A stretch of DNA of 64,000 nucleotides from contig PMZR01000119.1 in the NCBI GenBank assembly GCA_003170135.1, positions 111,663-175,662 of the forward strand, in the 5' to 3' direction. The DNA comes from Acidobacteriota bacterium. GTDB taxonomy: Bacteria > Acidobacteriota > Vicinamibacteria > Vicinamibacterales > Fen-181. Below the pieces are notes generated by a model. It was given only the letters and a program-made list of their open reading frames with translations, searched no databases and was not told the origin of the DNA. Numbering within the stretch: the stretch's first letter is position 1; each line of letters begins with the position of its first letter. This document shows positions 1-8,657 of the stretch, in pieces. A program made the position numbers and the translations under genes.

Positions 1-1
1 T

Positions 2-523
2 ACGAGTCCGCCCGACAAAGAAATGAACCAGGCGCGCGCGGCGATTGAGGCGGCGCGCGCCGCCGGTGCCGACGCGTACGCTCCCGAGGAATACAAATCG
101 GCCGTCGCCGCCCTCAAGCACTCGGAAGACTCGGTCGAGCAGCGCGACTACCGCCAGGCGCTCGCCTACGCGCTCGACAGCCGCGAGCAGGCGCAGGCCG
201 CCGTGCGTACGGCAGCCAGCGAGAAGGCGGCCGCGCGCAGCCAGTCGGAGGCCGAATTGCGCGACCTGCAGGGACTGCTCGCGCAGGCCCAGACCAGGCT
301 GAGGGGGGCGCAGGGCCCGCGCGCACGCCGACGCATCCTGCAGACGCAGCAGCGCACCGTCGACACCGCAGACGCCGCCGTGCAAAAAGCGCGCGCAGCC
401 ATGGCGCGCCAGGACTACCTCGGAGCCCGCGACGCCATGCGTGGCGTGCGTGACCAGTTGCAGGCCGTGATCCGCCAGATCGTCCCGTTTACCGAACCAT
501 CGGCTCCCAAGCACCGGCGGTAG
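2..523 (+). CDS. DUF4398-like coiled-coil protein, 5'-truncated
   Basis: The frame is open to the left edge of the window, reading T-S-P-P-D-K-E before the first ATG at 23, so the true start, and possibly a lipoprotein signal, lies outside. About 170 residues are visible. They are rich in Ala, Gln, Arg and Glu and form long amphipathic helices, with the pattern 'AARAAGADAYAPEEY' followed by 'LDSREQAQAA', which is typical of DUF4398-type periplasmic helical proteins. No catalytic residues are visible. The basic tail (KHRR) ends 337 bp before the convergent dapF gene. The family assignment rests on composition and the AGA-x-YAPEEY pattern, so it is moderate. The molecular role is unknown. Confidence 0.6.
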   Translation, partial: TSPPDKEMNQARAAIEAARAAGADAYAPEEYKSAVAALKHSEDSVEQRDYRQALAYALDSREQAQAAVRTAASEKAAARSQSEAELRDLQGLLAQAQTRLRGAQGPRARRRILQTQQRTVDTADAAVQKARAAMARQDYLGARDAMRGVRDQLQAVIRQIVPFTEPSAPKHRR

Positions 524-680
524 TCCCGCACCGGTCTCTGCGTGGCCGCATCCAAAACTGCGCACGGTTTCGATCGCGCGGTACGCGCAACTTGCGCGGT
601 GTGTCCGCCGGTCGCAAAGGCCGCCGGTGCGCCGACCGGGAGCGCTGGGCCAGACTGCAGCTTCCGAGCGATCAATTCAG

Positions 681-836
681 CCGCAGATGTTCGCCGATTT
701 CCGCAGATGCGGACACCAGGACTTCAACGCGACGGCCGTCGAAGTCCTCGCCGCCCACGTAGGCGCCGACGCTGCGGCGTGCCCCTCAGCCTGAAGGCGA
801 GGCCCGTCATCGGCGTGAATCTGCGTGAATCTGCGG
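681..836. repeat. Inverted pair of 10-nt-period arrays (CGCAGATTCA-type)
   Basis: The gap 524-860 between two convergent genes holds no credible gene. Its left arm (681-712) has three decamer-like words around CCGCAGAT. Its right arm (812-836) reads, on the other strand, CGCAGATTCA twice. The two arms are inverted about 100 nt apart and could pair. The same decamer family recurs at 6212-6241. The function is unknown. The position at the tails of convergent genes would suit a bidirectional transcription end, but no T-tract is present. Confidence 0.6.
718..748. terminator. Hairpin between convergent genes (possible terminator)
   Basis: AGGACTTCAACG (718-729) and CGTCGAAGTCCT (737-748) pair over 12 positions with one mismatch around a 7-nt loop. 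It sits between the convergent first gene and dapF, inside the inverted decamer pair. There is no U-tract on either strand, so intrinsic termination is only a suggestion. Confidence 0.35.
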
Positions 837-860
837 CCAGGTACGCGGCCCGCCTGGGAT

Positions 861-1652
861 TCAGGTGAGCAGCCAGCGGCCGGCCACGGTGATCTCCGCC
901 CAGCCCGTCAGGTACAGCCCGTCGTCGCGCCACTCGACGCGCTGGGAGCCGCCGGGCGAGATCACGTGTGCGTCGCGCGACGTGCCGCCGTAGGATGTCG
1001 CCGCAACGGCCGCGGCACAGGCGCCGGTGCCCGAGGCCTGGGTCGGTCCGACCCCGCGCTCCCAGATGCGGATGCGCACGTGGTCGGGCGGTTCGATCTG
1101 GGCGAACTCGACGTTGGTCCCTTCGGGAAAGGCCGGATGGTGCTCGAGGGCCGGGCCAAGGCGCCTGAACCGCGCCTCGTCCAGCGGACCGAAGACGACG
1201 CACTGGGGATTGCCCACCGAGAGCGCCACGACCGTCACGCGCTCGTCCAGCACGTCGAGCGTGACCTGTCTGACCGACGCCGGCTGCCCCATGGCGGCTC
1301 GGAAGACGAGGCGCTCGCCTTCCTGCCCTTCGAGCGTCAGCCGCTTCTCGCCCGAGTCGGTGCCGATGACGATCCCGTGCGCGCGCAGGTGCGGCTGCCG
1401 CTCGGCGACAATGGCCGCCAGGCAGCGGACGCCGTTGCCCGACACCTCCGCGCGGCTGCCATCCGCGTTGCGCAGGCGCATCGACGCGCCCTCGGGGGTC
1501 ATCTGGTACACGATCAGGCCGTCGGCGCCGACCCCGATGTGCCGGTCGCACAGCCGGCGCGCGAGCGTGACGACGTCGAGATCGCCGACGCGGTCGCGTG
1601 CGATGAACAGGAAATCGTTGCCGTAGGCGTGTGCCTTGATGAAGTCGAGCAT
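861..1652 (-). CDS. dapF: Diaminopimelate epimerase
   Basis: This cytoplasmic PLP-independent epimerase converts LL- to meso-diaminopimelate for lysine and peptidoglycan synthesis. The 263 residues match the usual family length. Both active-site cysteine motifs are visible: 'SGNGVRCLAAIV' in the first half and 'SGTGACAAAVA' in the second. The N-terminus 'KAHAYGNDFLFI' matches the family start, so the ATG at 1652 is kept. It is the last gene of a minus-strand run (glycosyltransferase, ttcA, dtd, beta-barrel protein, dapF), 43 bp after the beta-barrel gene with a short heptad array in the gap. The identification is firm. Confidence 0.96.
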   Translation of the reverse strand: MLDFIKAHAYGNDFLFIARDRVGDLDVVTLARRLCDRHIGVGADGLIVYQMTPEGASMRLRNADGSRAEVSGNGVRCLAAIVAERQPHLRAHGIVIGTDSGEKRLTLEGQEGERLVFRAAMGQPASVRQVTLDVLDERVTVVALSVGNPQCVVFGPLDEARFRRLGPALEHHPAFPEGTNVEFAQIEPPDHVRIRIWERGVGPTQASGTGACAAAVAATSYGGTSRDAHVISPGGSQRVEWRDDGLYLTGWAEITVAGRWLLT

Positions 1653-1670
1653 GATGTCACGTCCGCAGAT

Positions 1671-1698
1671 CGAATGTGGAACGTCGAATATGGAATCA
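1671..1698. repeat. Heptad array GAATGTG/GAACGTC/GAATATG/GAATCAC
   Basis: Four adjacent 7-nt words all begin GAA. The array fills the gap between dapF and the upstream gene and reaches that gene's stop codon. On the other strand it reads CATATTC and CACATTC, the same words as the array at 32901-32930. Confidence 0.6.
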
Positions 1699-2544
1699 CT
1701 GGACCTTGAACGCGTTGAAGATGTAGGTCACGCCGAGCGCGAAGCCGATGCCCGGGTCCCGCTCGGTCAGGCCGAACAGCGCGGCCGCGTCGAACCGCGC
1801 CGCCCCGCGCGTGTAGCGGCCGCCCACGCGCATCGTCGCCCGGCTTTCGGTGCCCGGCAGCGCGACGGGACGCGTGTTCGCCCGGCCGTTGATCTCGCCG
1901 ACCAGTTCGACCTGGCTGGTCATCGCGCGCGCGAGCGAGAACCCGTAGGCAAAAACGTCGTTCTGGCGATTGCCATCGGTCGGATCGGCGAGAATCCCCG
2001 CCCCGACGTTCCCCACGAACCGCATCGATTGCACGGTCTTGCCGACGAGCGCGCTCGCGTAGAAATCAAACGTGTCGGTGCCGAGGCCGCTCTCGTTGCT
2101 AGCGTTCGGCAGGCGGGTGGCGAACCGCAGGCCGATCGCCGGGTGCGACGCGTTCTCGGCAACCAGCCGGATCTTGGTCGCAAAGACGATGTCCTCCACG
2201 TCGGTGGTGGTGTTGCCCGACACCTGGACCAAAGACGCCAGGGGCGCAGGCAGGCGGTCGGCGATCGACAGGCGGTTGTGCAGTCCTCCGGTCAACTGCA
2301 CTTCGGCGATGGAGCTGATGCCCACCATGACCCCGATGAGGGGCGCGCGTAGCAGGTCGCCCTTCAGGCCCGAGACCGGGAAGAGGATGTCGGTCCCATA
2401 GTCCATGCCGCCCTCGACGAGAACCCGCCCGGCCCCGATTGTCTCGGGATCCTGCGTGACCAGTGGCCGCTGCTGGCCGCGGGCGGTCGCCGCAGGCAGG
2501 AGCAATGCGGCGAGGACGATCGCGATCGACTGACGTGTCATCAT
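1696..2544 (-). CDS. Outer-membrane beta-barrel protein, function unknown
   Basis: A signal peptide is visible (MMTRQSIAIVLAALLL..ATARGQ), then about 255 residues of alternating hydrophobic and polar strands with Gly and aromatic turns, ending 'FALGVTYIFNAFKVQ', as expected for an outer-membrane barrel. The frame can also start at a TTG five codons upstream, but that start overlaps the dtd stop region, and the ATG at 2544 (or the next one at 2541) fits the signal peptide better. It lies 11 bp after dtd and is probably cotranscribed with it. No substrate can be inferred. Similar proteins are often annotated as putative transporters or DUF3187-like. The barrel call is firm, the role is not. Confidence 0.7.
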   Translation of the reverse strand: MMTRQSIAIVLAALLLPAATARGQQRPLVTQDPETIGAGRVLVEGGMDYGTDILFPVSGLKGDLLRAPLIGVMVGISSIAEVQLTGGLHNRLSIADRLPAPLASLVQVSGNTTTDVEDIVFATKIRLVAENASHPAIGLRFATRLPNASNESGLGTDTFDFYASALVGKTVQSMRFVGNVGAGILADPTDGNRQNDVFAYGFSLARAMTSQVELVGEINGRANTRPVALPGTESRATMRVGGRYTRGAARFDAAALFGLTERDPGIGFALGVTYIFNAFKVQ

Positions 2545-2555
2545 GCTCAAATCCG

Positions 2556-3005
2556 TCAAAATGTGCGTTGGCTGTCCAGCAGGATCGTCACGGGGCCGTC
2601 GTTGACGAGTTCGACGCGCATGTGCGCCTGGAACGCCCCCGTTTCCACGCGCAATCCCTGTTCGCGCAGCACGCGCACGACGTCTTCGTAGAGCTGCCGA
2701 GCGAAGGGCGGCGGTGCCGCCTTGTCGAACGAAGGGCGCCGGCCCTTCCGGACGTCGCCGTGCAGCGTGAACTGCGACACCACGAGCAGCGCGCCGCCGA
2801 CGTCGACGACCGAGCGGTTCATCTTGCCCTGGTCGTCCTCGAAGATCCGCACGTCGCGCAGCTTGCCGGCGATGTAGTGGACGTCGTCCGGACCGTCGTC
2901 GGCCGCAACGCTCAGCAGGACCAGCAGGCCGCCTTCGATTTGGCCGACCACCTGCTCGCCGACCGTGACGCTGGCCCGGTTCACACGCTGGATGACGGCT
3001 CGCAT
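2556..3005 (-). CDS. dtd: D-aminoacyl-tRNA deacylase
   Basis: It hydrolyses D-aminoacyl-tRNAs (and glycyl-tRNA-Ala in the known family), recycling mischarged tRNA in the cytoplasm. At 149 residues it has the standard DTD length and both signature segments: 'SQFTLHGDVRKGRRPSF' near residues 77-93, and the Gly-cisPro motif 'NDGPVTI' near the C-terminus. It starts one base after the ttcA stop (TGA-G-ATG), which indicates cotranscription and probably translational coupling. Two RNA-related genes side by side make a small translation-quality unit. Confidence 0.97.
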   Translation of the reverse strand: MRAVIQRVNRASVTVGEQVVGQIEGGLLVLLSVAADDGPDDVHYIAGKLRDVRIFEDDQGKMNRSVVDVGGALLVVSQFTLHGDVRKGRRPSFDKAAPPPFARQLYEDVVRVLREQGLRVETGAFQAHMRVELVNDGPVTILLDSQRTF

Positions 3006-3006
3006 C

Positions 3007-3837
3007 TCACGATCCCGACCCGAGGCGATCGGTTCCCGGTACGGACGCCGGCCCCACGTCCCGGTCGGCGGGACCGTCCGGCCGCTGCAGCCAGCGCGCG
3101 TCGAGCAGATGCGTCGCCGACAGGTTGCCGACCGCGCGGAGCATCGAGTTCTTGATGCCTGGCGTCTCGCGTTCCAGGTCGAGCAGGAGCCGCTTGATGC
3201 GCTGGCGTTTCAGGCTGAGGTCGCCACAGGCCGAACAGCAGCAGCTGACCACCGGCAGCCCGCTCTCCTTCGCGTAGCCGGCCGCTTCGTTTTCGTGCAC
3301 GTAGACCAGCGGCCGGACGACCACGTGCCGGCCGTTGTCCGAGACGAGCCGCGCCGGCATCGCCTTGAGCGTGCCTTCGTAGAACAGGTTCAGCAGCAGC
3401 GTTTCGATGATGTCGTCGGCGTGGTGGCCGAGCGCGATCTTGGTGGCGCCGATTTCGTCCGCGATCCGGTACAGCACCCCGCGGCGCAGGCGCCCGCACA
3501 GCGAGCACGGCGTGTCTTCCGGCTCGAGCAGATCGTCCATGGTTTCGCCAATACGCGTGTGCTCGATCCGGCAGGCCCAGCCGCGCGCCTCGCAGGTACG
3601 CGCGATGAGGTCGTGGTTGAAGCCCGCGTAGCCGGAGTCGACCGTAACGGCGATGAGCGAGAACTCGATACTGGCGTGCTGGCGCAGCACGTCGAGAATC
3701 TGCAGCAGCGCCCAGCTGTCCTTGCCACCCGACACGCCAACCATGATGCGATCGCCGTGCTCGACGAGACCGAACTCGACGACGGCTTTCGTGGTCTTGC
3801 GCGCGATGCGCGCTTCCAGGCGCGAACGGTAGGCCAT
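3007..3837 (-). CDS. ttcA: tRNA 2-thiocytidine synthetase TtcA
   Basis: This is an Fe-S, ATP-dependent enzyme that adds sulfur to cytidine 32 of some tRNAs. The PP-loop 'GVSGGKDSWALLQIL' is near residue 35. The central CxxC pair 'CSLCGRLRRG' and 'GHHADDIIETLLLNLF' are family landmarks, and a further Cys cluster ('SCCCSACGD') follows. At 276 residues it is slightly short of E. coli TtcA (about 310). The C-terminus after 'NLSATHLLDARW' is Pro/Gly/Asp-rich and unconserved. A related TtuA/TtcA-type thiolase cannot be fully excluded, but the cysteine spacing favours TtcA. Confidence 0.9.
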   Translation of the reverse strand: MAYRSRLEARIARKTTKAVVEFGLVEHGDRIMVGVSGGKDSWALLQILDVLRQHASIEFSLIAVTVDSGYAGFNHDLIARTCEARGWACRIEHTRIGETMDDLLEPEDTPCSLCGRLRRGVLYRIADEIGATKIALGHHADDIIETLLLNLFYEGTLKAMPARLVSDNGRHVVVRPLVYVHENEAAGYAKESGLPVVSCCCSACGDLSLKRQRIKRLLLDLERETPGIKNSMLRAVGNLSATHLLDARWLQRPDGPADRDVGPASVPGTDRLGSGS

Positions 3838-3895
3838 GTGATTGCTGGATCCCGAACCTGCAGGGCGGCGCGCGGGGTGCCCGCCTGCCGCCGCC

Positions 3896-4939
3896 TTACG
3901 TGATGAGCAGCCTGTCCACCGCGGCGGGCCAGGTCATCGTGGCGCTCTTCGCCAGCGCCCCGGCCCCCAACCGCTCGGCCAGGCCGCGGTCGTCCATGAC
4001 GCGCGCGATCGCCACCGCGACGCGTTCGGGCCGTGGCTCGGAGATCAGGCCGGTGACCCCGACTTCGACCAGTTCGGTGGGCCCGCCGCTGTCGGTGCAC
4101 GTGATCACCGACTTGCCGGCCGAGAACGCCTCGATGGTCACGAACCCGTAGTCCTCGTCGCGGGGCAGAAAACAGACCGCACGACACCGCGCGAGGTGAT
4201 CGAGCAGTTGCGTCGAATCGACCGGGCCGACCAGCGTCACCCGGCTCTCGAGGCCCAGGTGGCGCACCAGCCGCAGCAGCCGGCCGCCTTCCTCGCCGTC
4301 CCCGGCAATCACGCACCGCACGCCGCGGGCCTCGGGCAGCGCGAGCGCCTCAATCAGCAGATCCATCCGCTTCAGCGGCGTCAACCGTGACACCGCGAAG
4401 AGGTAATCGCCGTACCCGTCGCAGCGGTAGGGCCGTTGCGGCGCCGGCGGGTGCAGGACCTCGGACGGCACGCCGCCGAACCGCTGCAGGCGATCCTGGA
4501 CCGTCTTCGACAGGGCGACGACTCGCCGGACGTTGCGCGTGAGCAGGTAGCGGTCGACCCGATGCAGCAGGGCCCGGCGCACGCGCTCTTTCGCACGCGC
4601 CGCCGCAGGCAGCGTCGCAAAGAAGGTCGGCCACAGGTCGTAATACTCGCGCATGCGGTGGTTCAGCCAGCACACGTGCGCGGGATGGCGCACGGCGTAG
4701 CTCGGGTACCGCAGGCTGATCACCTGGTCGGTGGCGCGCCCGTCCTGATCGACGCTGACATCGGTGAGCCAGGTGGCGAGGTAGGCGCGCGCCTGCCGGC
4801 CGAGCCGATGGGATGGCGTGATCACGAGGCCCGCTTGGTGGCCCGCGCACCGCAGCGCGGTCACAAGCGATCTCGCCATCACGAGGTGTCCGCCCTCGCC
4901 GAACGGCGGGCTCGACGTCACCACCGCGATCCGACTCAC
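3896..4939 (-). CDS. Glycosyltransferase, GT4 family
   Basis: This is a retaining GT-B glycosyltransferase of 347 residues, likely cytoplasmic and membrane-associated, adding a sugar to a surface glycan or lipid carrier. The N-terminus 'SRIAVVTSSPPFGEGGH' is the acceptor-side Rossmann fold. The C-terminal half has 'FAVSRLTPLKRMDLLIEAL' and the EX7E segment 'EDYGFVTIEAFSAGKSVI', then 'DSGGPTELV'. The GTG at 4939 is preferred over an in-frame ATG at 5038 because it opens directly into the conserved strand and has an AAGGG seven bases upstream. It heads the ttcA-dtd-dapF run after a 58-bp gap. The substrate is unknown. Confidence 0.88.
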   Translation of the reverse strand: MSRIAVVTSSPPFGEGGHLVMARSLVTALRCAGHQAGLVITPSHRLGRQARAYLATWLTDVSVDQDGRATDQVISLRYPSYAVRHPAHVCWLNHRMREYYDLWPTFFATLPAAARAKERVRRALLHRVDRYLLTRNVRRVVALSKTVQDRLQRFGGVPSEVLHPPAPQRPYRCDGYGDYLFAVSRLTPLKRMDLLIEALALPEARGVRCVIAGDGEEGGRLLRLVRHLGLESRVTLVGPVDSTQLLDHLARCRAVCFLPRDEDYGFVTIEAFSAGKSVITCTDSGGPTELVEVGVTGLISEPRPERVAVAIARVMDDRGLAERLGAGALAKSATMTWPAAVDRLLIT

Positions 4940-5153
4940 GCGACGCCCTTCATGAAAGAGCCGAATGAAGCGCGACCGATTCAAGCTCAGGAGGCCGACC
5001 GACGACCGACCCGGCGATTGTAGGAGACCCCCCGGCAAAGGTCAACGCGCACGTGCGCCCGCTGCCCCGGAAGTGGACAGCCCCGATCCGGGCGTGGTAC
5101 TGTAGGCAGCTTCTGACGCGTCGGCGTACCCTGCCCGACTTTACCGTGGAACC

Positions 5154-6182
5154 ATGACCAAGGCATCCCCCCCTGCGCGGCTTCGCCATGCGCTGGTGCT
5201 GCTCGCGAAAACTGTCGTCAGCGTCGGGCTGCTGGCCTGGCTGTTTCGGAGCGTGGATCTCGGCCACCTCTGGGCGTATGTGACCAAGGCCTCGCCCGCG
5301 TGGCTCGCCATGGCGCTGGTGCTCTACCTGGTGCAGCTGCTCGCCAGCGCCTGGCGGTGGGGGTTGTTGCTCGACGCTCAGGGTGTCCACGTGGCCCGGC
5401 GCAGGCTCGTCGGTTCGTACCTGGTCGCCTATTTCTTCAACAACTTCCTGCCGAGCAACATCGGCGGCGACGTGGTCCGTATCCGCGACACCGCGGCACA
5501 GGCGGGATCGCGGACGCTGGCGACGACCGTCATCCTGTTCGATCGCACGATCGGCGTCATGGCGCTGGTCCTCATCGCGGCCACCGGTGCGACCCTCATC
5601 TCGAACGAACCGCGCCTGCTGCCATGGTCCTGGCTTCCGCCGCTGCGGTGGCTGCTCTGGCCCGCACTCGTCGCCGGCGTGTCCGCTTTTGCAATTGCGC
5701 TGCGGCTGCCTGGCGCGGTGGCGATGTTGCTGCGGCCGCTCCGCGTCCTTCACGCCGAATGGGTGGGACAACGGATCGCGCGAATCGTGGAGGCGCTCGG
5801 GCGGTTCCGCGAACGTCCCGAAGCGCTCGTCGCCTGCTTCCTGGGCGCCGTCCTCGTGCAGGGCGTGATGGTCATCTTCTACCTGGCGATTGCCTGCAGC
5901 ATGGGCATCCCGGTGCGCGGCTGGCAGCTTGCCGTGATCGTGCCGCTCTCGTTCGTCGTGCAGATGCTGCCCATCTCGGTGAACGGGTTCGGCGTGCGGG
6001 AAGCGACCTTCACGGTCTACTTCCAGCACATCGGCCTGCCGCGGGAGTCCGCCCTGGTCGTGTCCTTCATGGGCGCCGCCCTGATGATGCTGTTCTCGCT
6101 GTCCGGCGCCGTCGCCTACGTCGCCCGTGGCTCGCGCCGGGTCGAGGGCCCGGAACCCGCGCGAACCGAGGCGCTCGGATAG
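5154..6182 (+). CDS. Flippase-like membrane protein (LPG synthase TM / UPF0104 family)
   Basis: At 342 residues it has about eight transmembrane segments and the family hallmarks 'YLVAYFFNNFLPSNIGGDVVR' (approx. residues 84-104) and 'LPISVNGFGVREATF'. These define the lysylphosphatidylglycerol-synthase-like transmembrane family, whose stand-alone members are thought to flip or handle lipid-linked substrates. There is no C-terminal aminoacyl-transfer domain, so it is not an MprF synthase. It is divergent from the glycosyltransferase at 3896-4939, which could work in the same glycan or lipid pathway; that link is inferred from position only. Confidence 0.85.
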   Translation: MTKASPPARLRHALVLLAKTVVSVGLLAWLFRSVDLGHLWAYVTKASPAWLAMALVLYLVQLLASAWRWGLLLDAQGVHVARRRLVGSYLVAYFFNNFLPSNIGGDVVRIRDTAAQAGSRTLATTVILFDRTIGVMALVLIAATGATLISNEPRLLPWSWLPPLRWLLWPALVAGVSAFAIALRLPGAVAMLLRPLRVLHAEWVGQRIARIVEALGRFRERPEALVACFLGAVLVQGVMVIFYLAIACSMGIPVRGWQLAVIVPLSFVVQMLPISVNGFGVREATFTVYFQHIGLPRESALVVSFMGAALMMLFSLSGAVAYVARGSRRVEGPEPARTEALG

Positions 6183-6211
6183 CGCGCGGCCAGGACCCAC
6201 GGTCAATCAGC

Positions 6212-6241
6212 CACAGATTTACGCAGATTCACACAGATTTC
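6212..6241. repeat. 10-nt-period array CACAGATTTA / CGCAGATTCA / CACAGATTTC
   Basis: Three consecutive decamers lie between convergent genes (5154-6182 and 6332-6958). They are the same word family as the arms at 681-712 and 812-836. No other feature was seen in this 150-bp gap. Confidence 0.65.
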
Positions 6242-6331
6242 CGGGCTGTCACCGGCGCGGCGTCCGCACGCGCGTGTATGCGAGAATCGGTGGACATCTG
6301 CGGCACAATTCGCGCGCATCCGCGCCGGCGC

Positions 6332-6958
6332 CTACGGCTTGCCAGCAGTCGGCGAGCCGGATTCGTCACTGCCGCGCGCGCCTCTCCGCGCCCAGATCAC
6401 ATAGGCGATCCCGCCCAGCAGGACGACCCCGGCCATGGCGATTGTCGCGGGCCTGGCGTTGCTCTGCAGGTACTGGCCCGCCAGGTCACCGTACCAGACG
6501 GCCAGGATCGCGATCCCGAAGTAGCGCACGCCTCGGCCAACGCCGATGGCCAGCGCGAACGTCCTGAGCCGGACGCGCGCCACGCCGGCGAGCAGCACGA
6601 ATATCTTGAAGGGCGCGGGCGGCGGCAGCAGCGCAGGCACCAGAACAGCCAGCAGCCCATACCGCCGGAACATGGCCATGCCCCGTTCCACCCGCCCCGC
6701 ATTGAACCGCCTGCGCAGGAACGCCTCGCCCCCCTTGAGCCCGGCCAGGTAGACCAGCAGACAGCCGGCAAGCGATCCCAGCGTGGACATCAGCGCGTAG
6801 TAAACGAGCCGATCCTTGTGCTGCAGCACGAACGACACGACCAGGATGTCGATGACTTCGGGCAGCGAGAGAAACGACGAATCGAGGAAGGCCAGGGCGA
6901 AGAGGCCCGGGCCGCCGAAGGTGCCCAGCCACCTGCCGAGTGACAGGAGATGATTCAT
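6332..6958 (-). CDS. VTT-domain (DedA/SNARE-associated type) membrane protein
   Basis: At 208 residues with five or six hydrophobic segments, it opens 'LGTFGGPGLFALAFLDSSF' and has the VTT-like 'ALMSTLGSLAGCLLVYLAGLKGG' followed by 'MFRRYGLLAVLVPALLPPPAPFKIFVLLAG'. This is the VTT/DedA family, with proposed roles in phospholipid scrambling, including undecaprenyl-phosphate recycling for DedA. It is divergent from the gene at 7024, with 65 bp between the starts. No clear Shine-Dalgarno precedes the ATG. The exact substrate is unknown. Confidence 0.82.
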   Translation of the reverse strand: MNHLLSLGRWLGTFGGPGLFALAFLDSSFLSLPEVIDILVVSFVLQHKDRLVYYALMSTLGSLAGCLLVYLAGLKGGEAFLRRRFNAGRVERGMAMFRRYGLLAVLVPALLPPPAPFKIFVLLAGVARVRLRTFALAIGVGRGVRYFGIAILAVWYGDLAGQYLQSNARPATIAMAGVVLLGGIAYVIWARRGARGSDESGSPTAGKP

Positions 6959-7023
6959 GCGGAGAGTACGGTACAGTTGATCATAACGCCGTGCTTGCCG
7001 GGAAACCCAAGATCATACCTTAC

Positions 7024-8553
7024 ATGCGCACCCGCCCGCCGCTCGACCGATCCTCGTCGCCTGCCACGCGCGTGCTCTTCCTTCGAACGATCGGCTTCAC
7101 CGCGCTCCTCATCGGATGCCGAGCCGCCTGGCTGTACCACGCCGCGGGGCTCACGCTCAGTCACTACGACGCCAGAGCTCACCTGGTCGTCGCCCGTCGC
7201 GTGATCGACAACCTGACGCCGGGCTGGCGCCAACTGGGCGCCATCTGGCTGCCGCTGCCCCACCTGATCAACGTGCTGCCGGTCCAGATCGACGCGTTCT
7301 ACAGGACGGGCGCATTTGCGGTGGCGGTTTCGGTCGTCGCCTTCGCAATCACCGCGTGGGGACTCGCGCGGATCGCCGCTCGCGCAACCGGTTCACCGAC
7401 GGCCGCGGTGGCGGCAGCCGCGGTCTTCGCCCTCAATCCGGCCGTGCTGTACCTGCAATCCACCCCGATGACCGAGGCGTTGCTCATCTGCCTGCTGGTC
7501 CTTGCGATCGCGTTCACCTACGACTGGCTGGAGGACACCACGGTCCGCAACACGCGGCGCGCGGGATGCGCCATCGCCGCCGCGTGCCTGACGCGTTACG
7601 AAGCGTGGCCGGTGACGGGTGCGCTGCTCGCGGTCGCCATCCTCGTGTTGTGGCGGCGAGGCATGACGCCCGGCAAGGCGATGAGGCAGGTGTGGCGACT
7701 GGCGGCGTATCCCGCGATTGGCGTCGCGGCATTCCTGCTCGAGAGCCATTTGACCATCGGCAGATGGTTCGTCACGGGGGGCTTCTTCGTCCCCGACAAC
7801 ATCGACACCGGCAATCCGGTCCACGCGGTCGCGTCCATCTGGTGGGGCGCACACGTCGTCGGCGGACACGCAGTCGAGTGGGCCGCAACCGCCGGCGCGA
7901 TCGCGTGCATCGCCGCTGCCTGGCGCGATCGCCGGCGCAGCGCCCTGCTGGCGCCACTGGCTCTGCTGGCCGTTGGCGCGCTGCCGGCCTATGCGTTCTT
8001 CAACGGGCATCCCTTCCGCATCCGCTACATGACGCCGCTCGTGCCGGCGCTCGCCGTCTTCGCGGGCCTTGGTGTCGGCCTGCTTCGCGGCTGGCCCCGC
8101 CGCGCCGCCGCCGTGCTGCTCATCGGGCTGGCCCTGGTCGAGACACCGCCATTCGACCTGCGTAGCCCGATGGTGCTCGAGGCGCAATGGGACACTGGCA
8201 ACAGCGCTGCCCGCAGGGAGGTGACGCGGTACCTCGCCGGTCACTATGACGGCCGGACGATCATGGCCAGCATGGGATCGCTTGCGCACTACATGCAGGA
8301 GTTGTCACGGGCGGGCCTCGCGCTGAGAGACTTCCTTCACGAGGGCAATGGCGACATCTGGCTGGCCGCACTCGCGGATCCGCGACCGCACGTCGGCTGG
8401 ATTCTCATCGAGGAACAGGCTGCTGGTGGAGATCGACTCGCGCGGATCGTGCGGCGGGAACCGCGTTTCCTGGACGGATTCGAGCGCGTGGCCGAGGGAG
8501 GTGGGGTGGCGCTCTACCGGGCGAGTGGCGCTGGTCGCGAGTGGGGCCGGTAG
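7024..8553 (+). CDS. Polytopic membrane glycosyltransferase-like protein
   Basis: A protein of 509 residues with roughly ten transmembrane segments and a C-terminal soluble tail of about 130 residues. The first extracytoplasmic loop 'LTLSHYDARAHLVVARRVID' carries acidic residues in the position used by GT-C (dolichyl-phosphate-mannose-type) enzymes. 'FFNGHPFRIRYMTPLVPALAV' resembles the later loop of that fold. It probably transfers a sugar from a lipid carrier on the outer face of the inner membrane. The ATG at 7024 is chosen over an earlier in-frame ATG at 6940 because the extra 28 residues are polar and overlap the divergent gene. Family membership is moderate, and the substrate is unknown. 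Confidence 0.72.
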   Translation: MRTRPPLDRSSSPATRVLFLRTIGFTALLIGCRAAWLYHAAGLTLSHYDARAHLVVARRVIDNLTPGWRQLGAIWLPLPHLINVLPVQIDAFYRTGAFAVAVSVVAFAITAWGLARIAARATGSPTAAVAAAAVFALNPAVLYLQSTPMTEALLICLLVLAIAFTYDWLEDTTVRNTRRAGCAIAAACLTRYEAWPVTGALLAVAILVLWRRGMTPGKAMRQVWRLAAYPAIGVAAFLLESHLTIGRWFVTGGFFVPDNIDTGNPVHAVASIWWGAHVVGGHAVEWAATAGAIACIAAAWRDRRRSALLAPLALLAVGALPAYAFFNGHPFRIRYMTPLVPALAVFAGLGVGLLRGWPRRAAAVLLIGLALVETPPFDLRSPMVLEAQWDTGNSAARREVTRYLAGHYDGRTIMASMGSLAHYMQELSRAGLALRDFLHEGNGDIWLAALADPRPHVGWILIEEQAAGGDRLARIVRREPRFLDGFERVAEGGGVALYRASGAGREWGR

Positions 8554-8657
8554 AGCAGATAAGGTCAGTGACGTGCACAGCGCGGTTCTGGCGAACGAGC
8601 GATCAGCCAGCAGCCACCCTACTTCCCTTACCTGCCCTCCCGGCCCCCAATCCTCCG

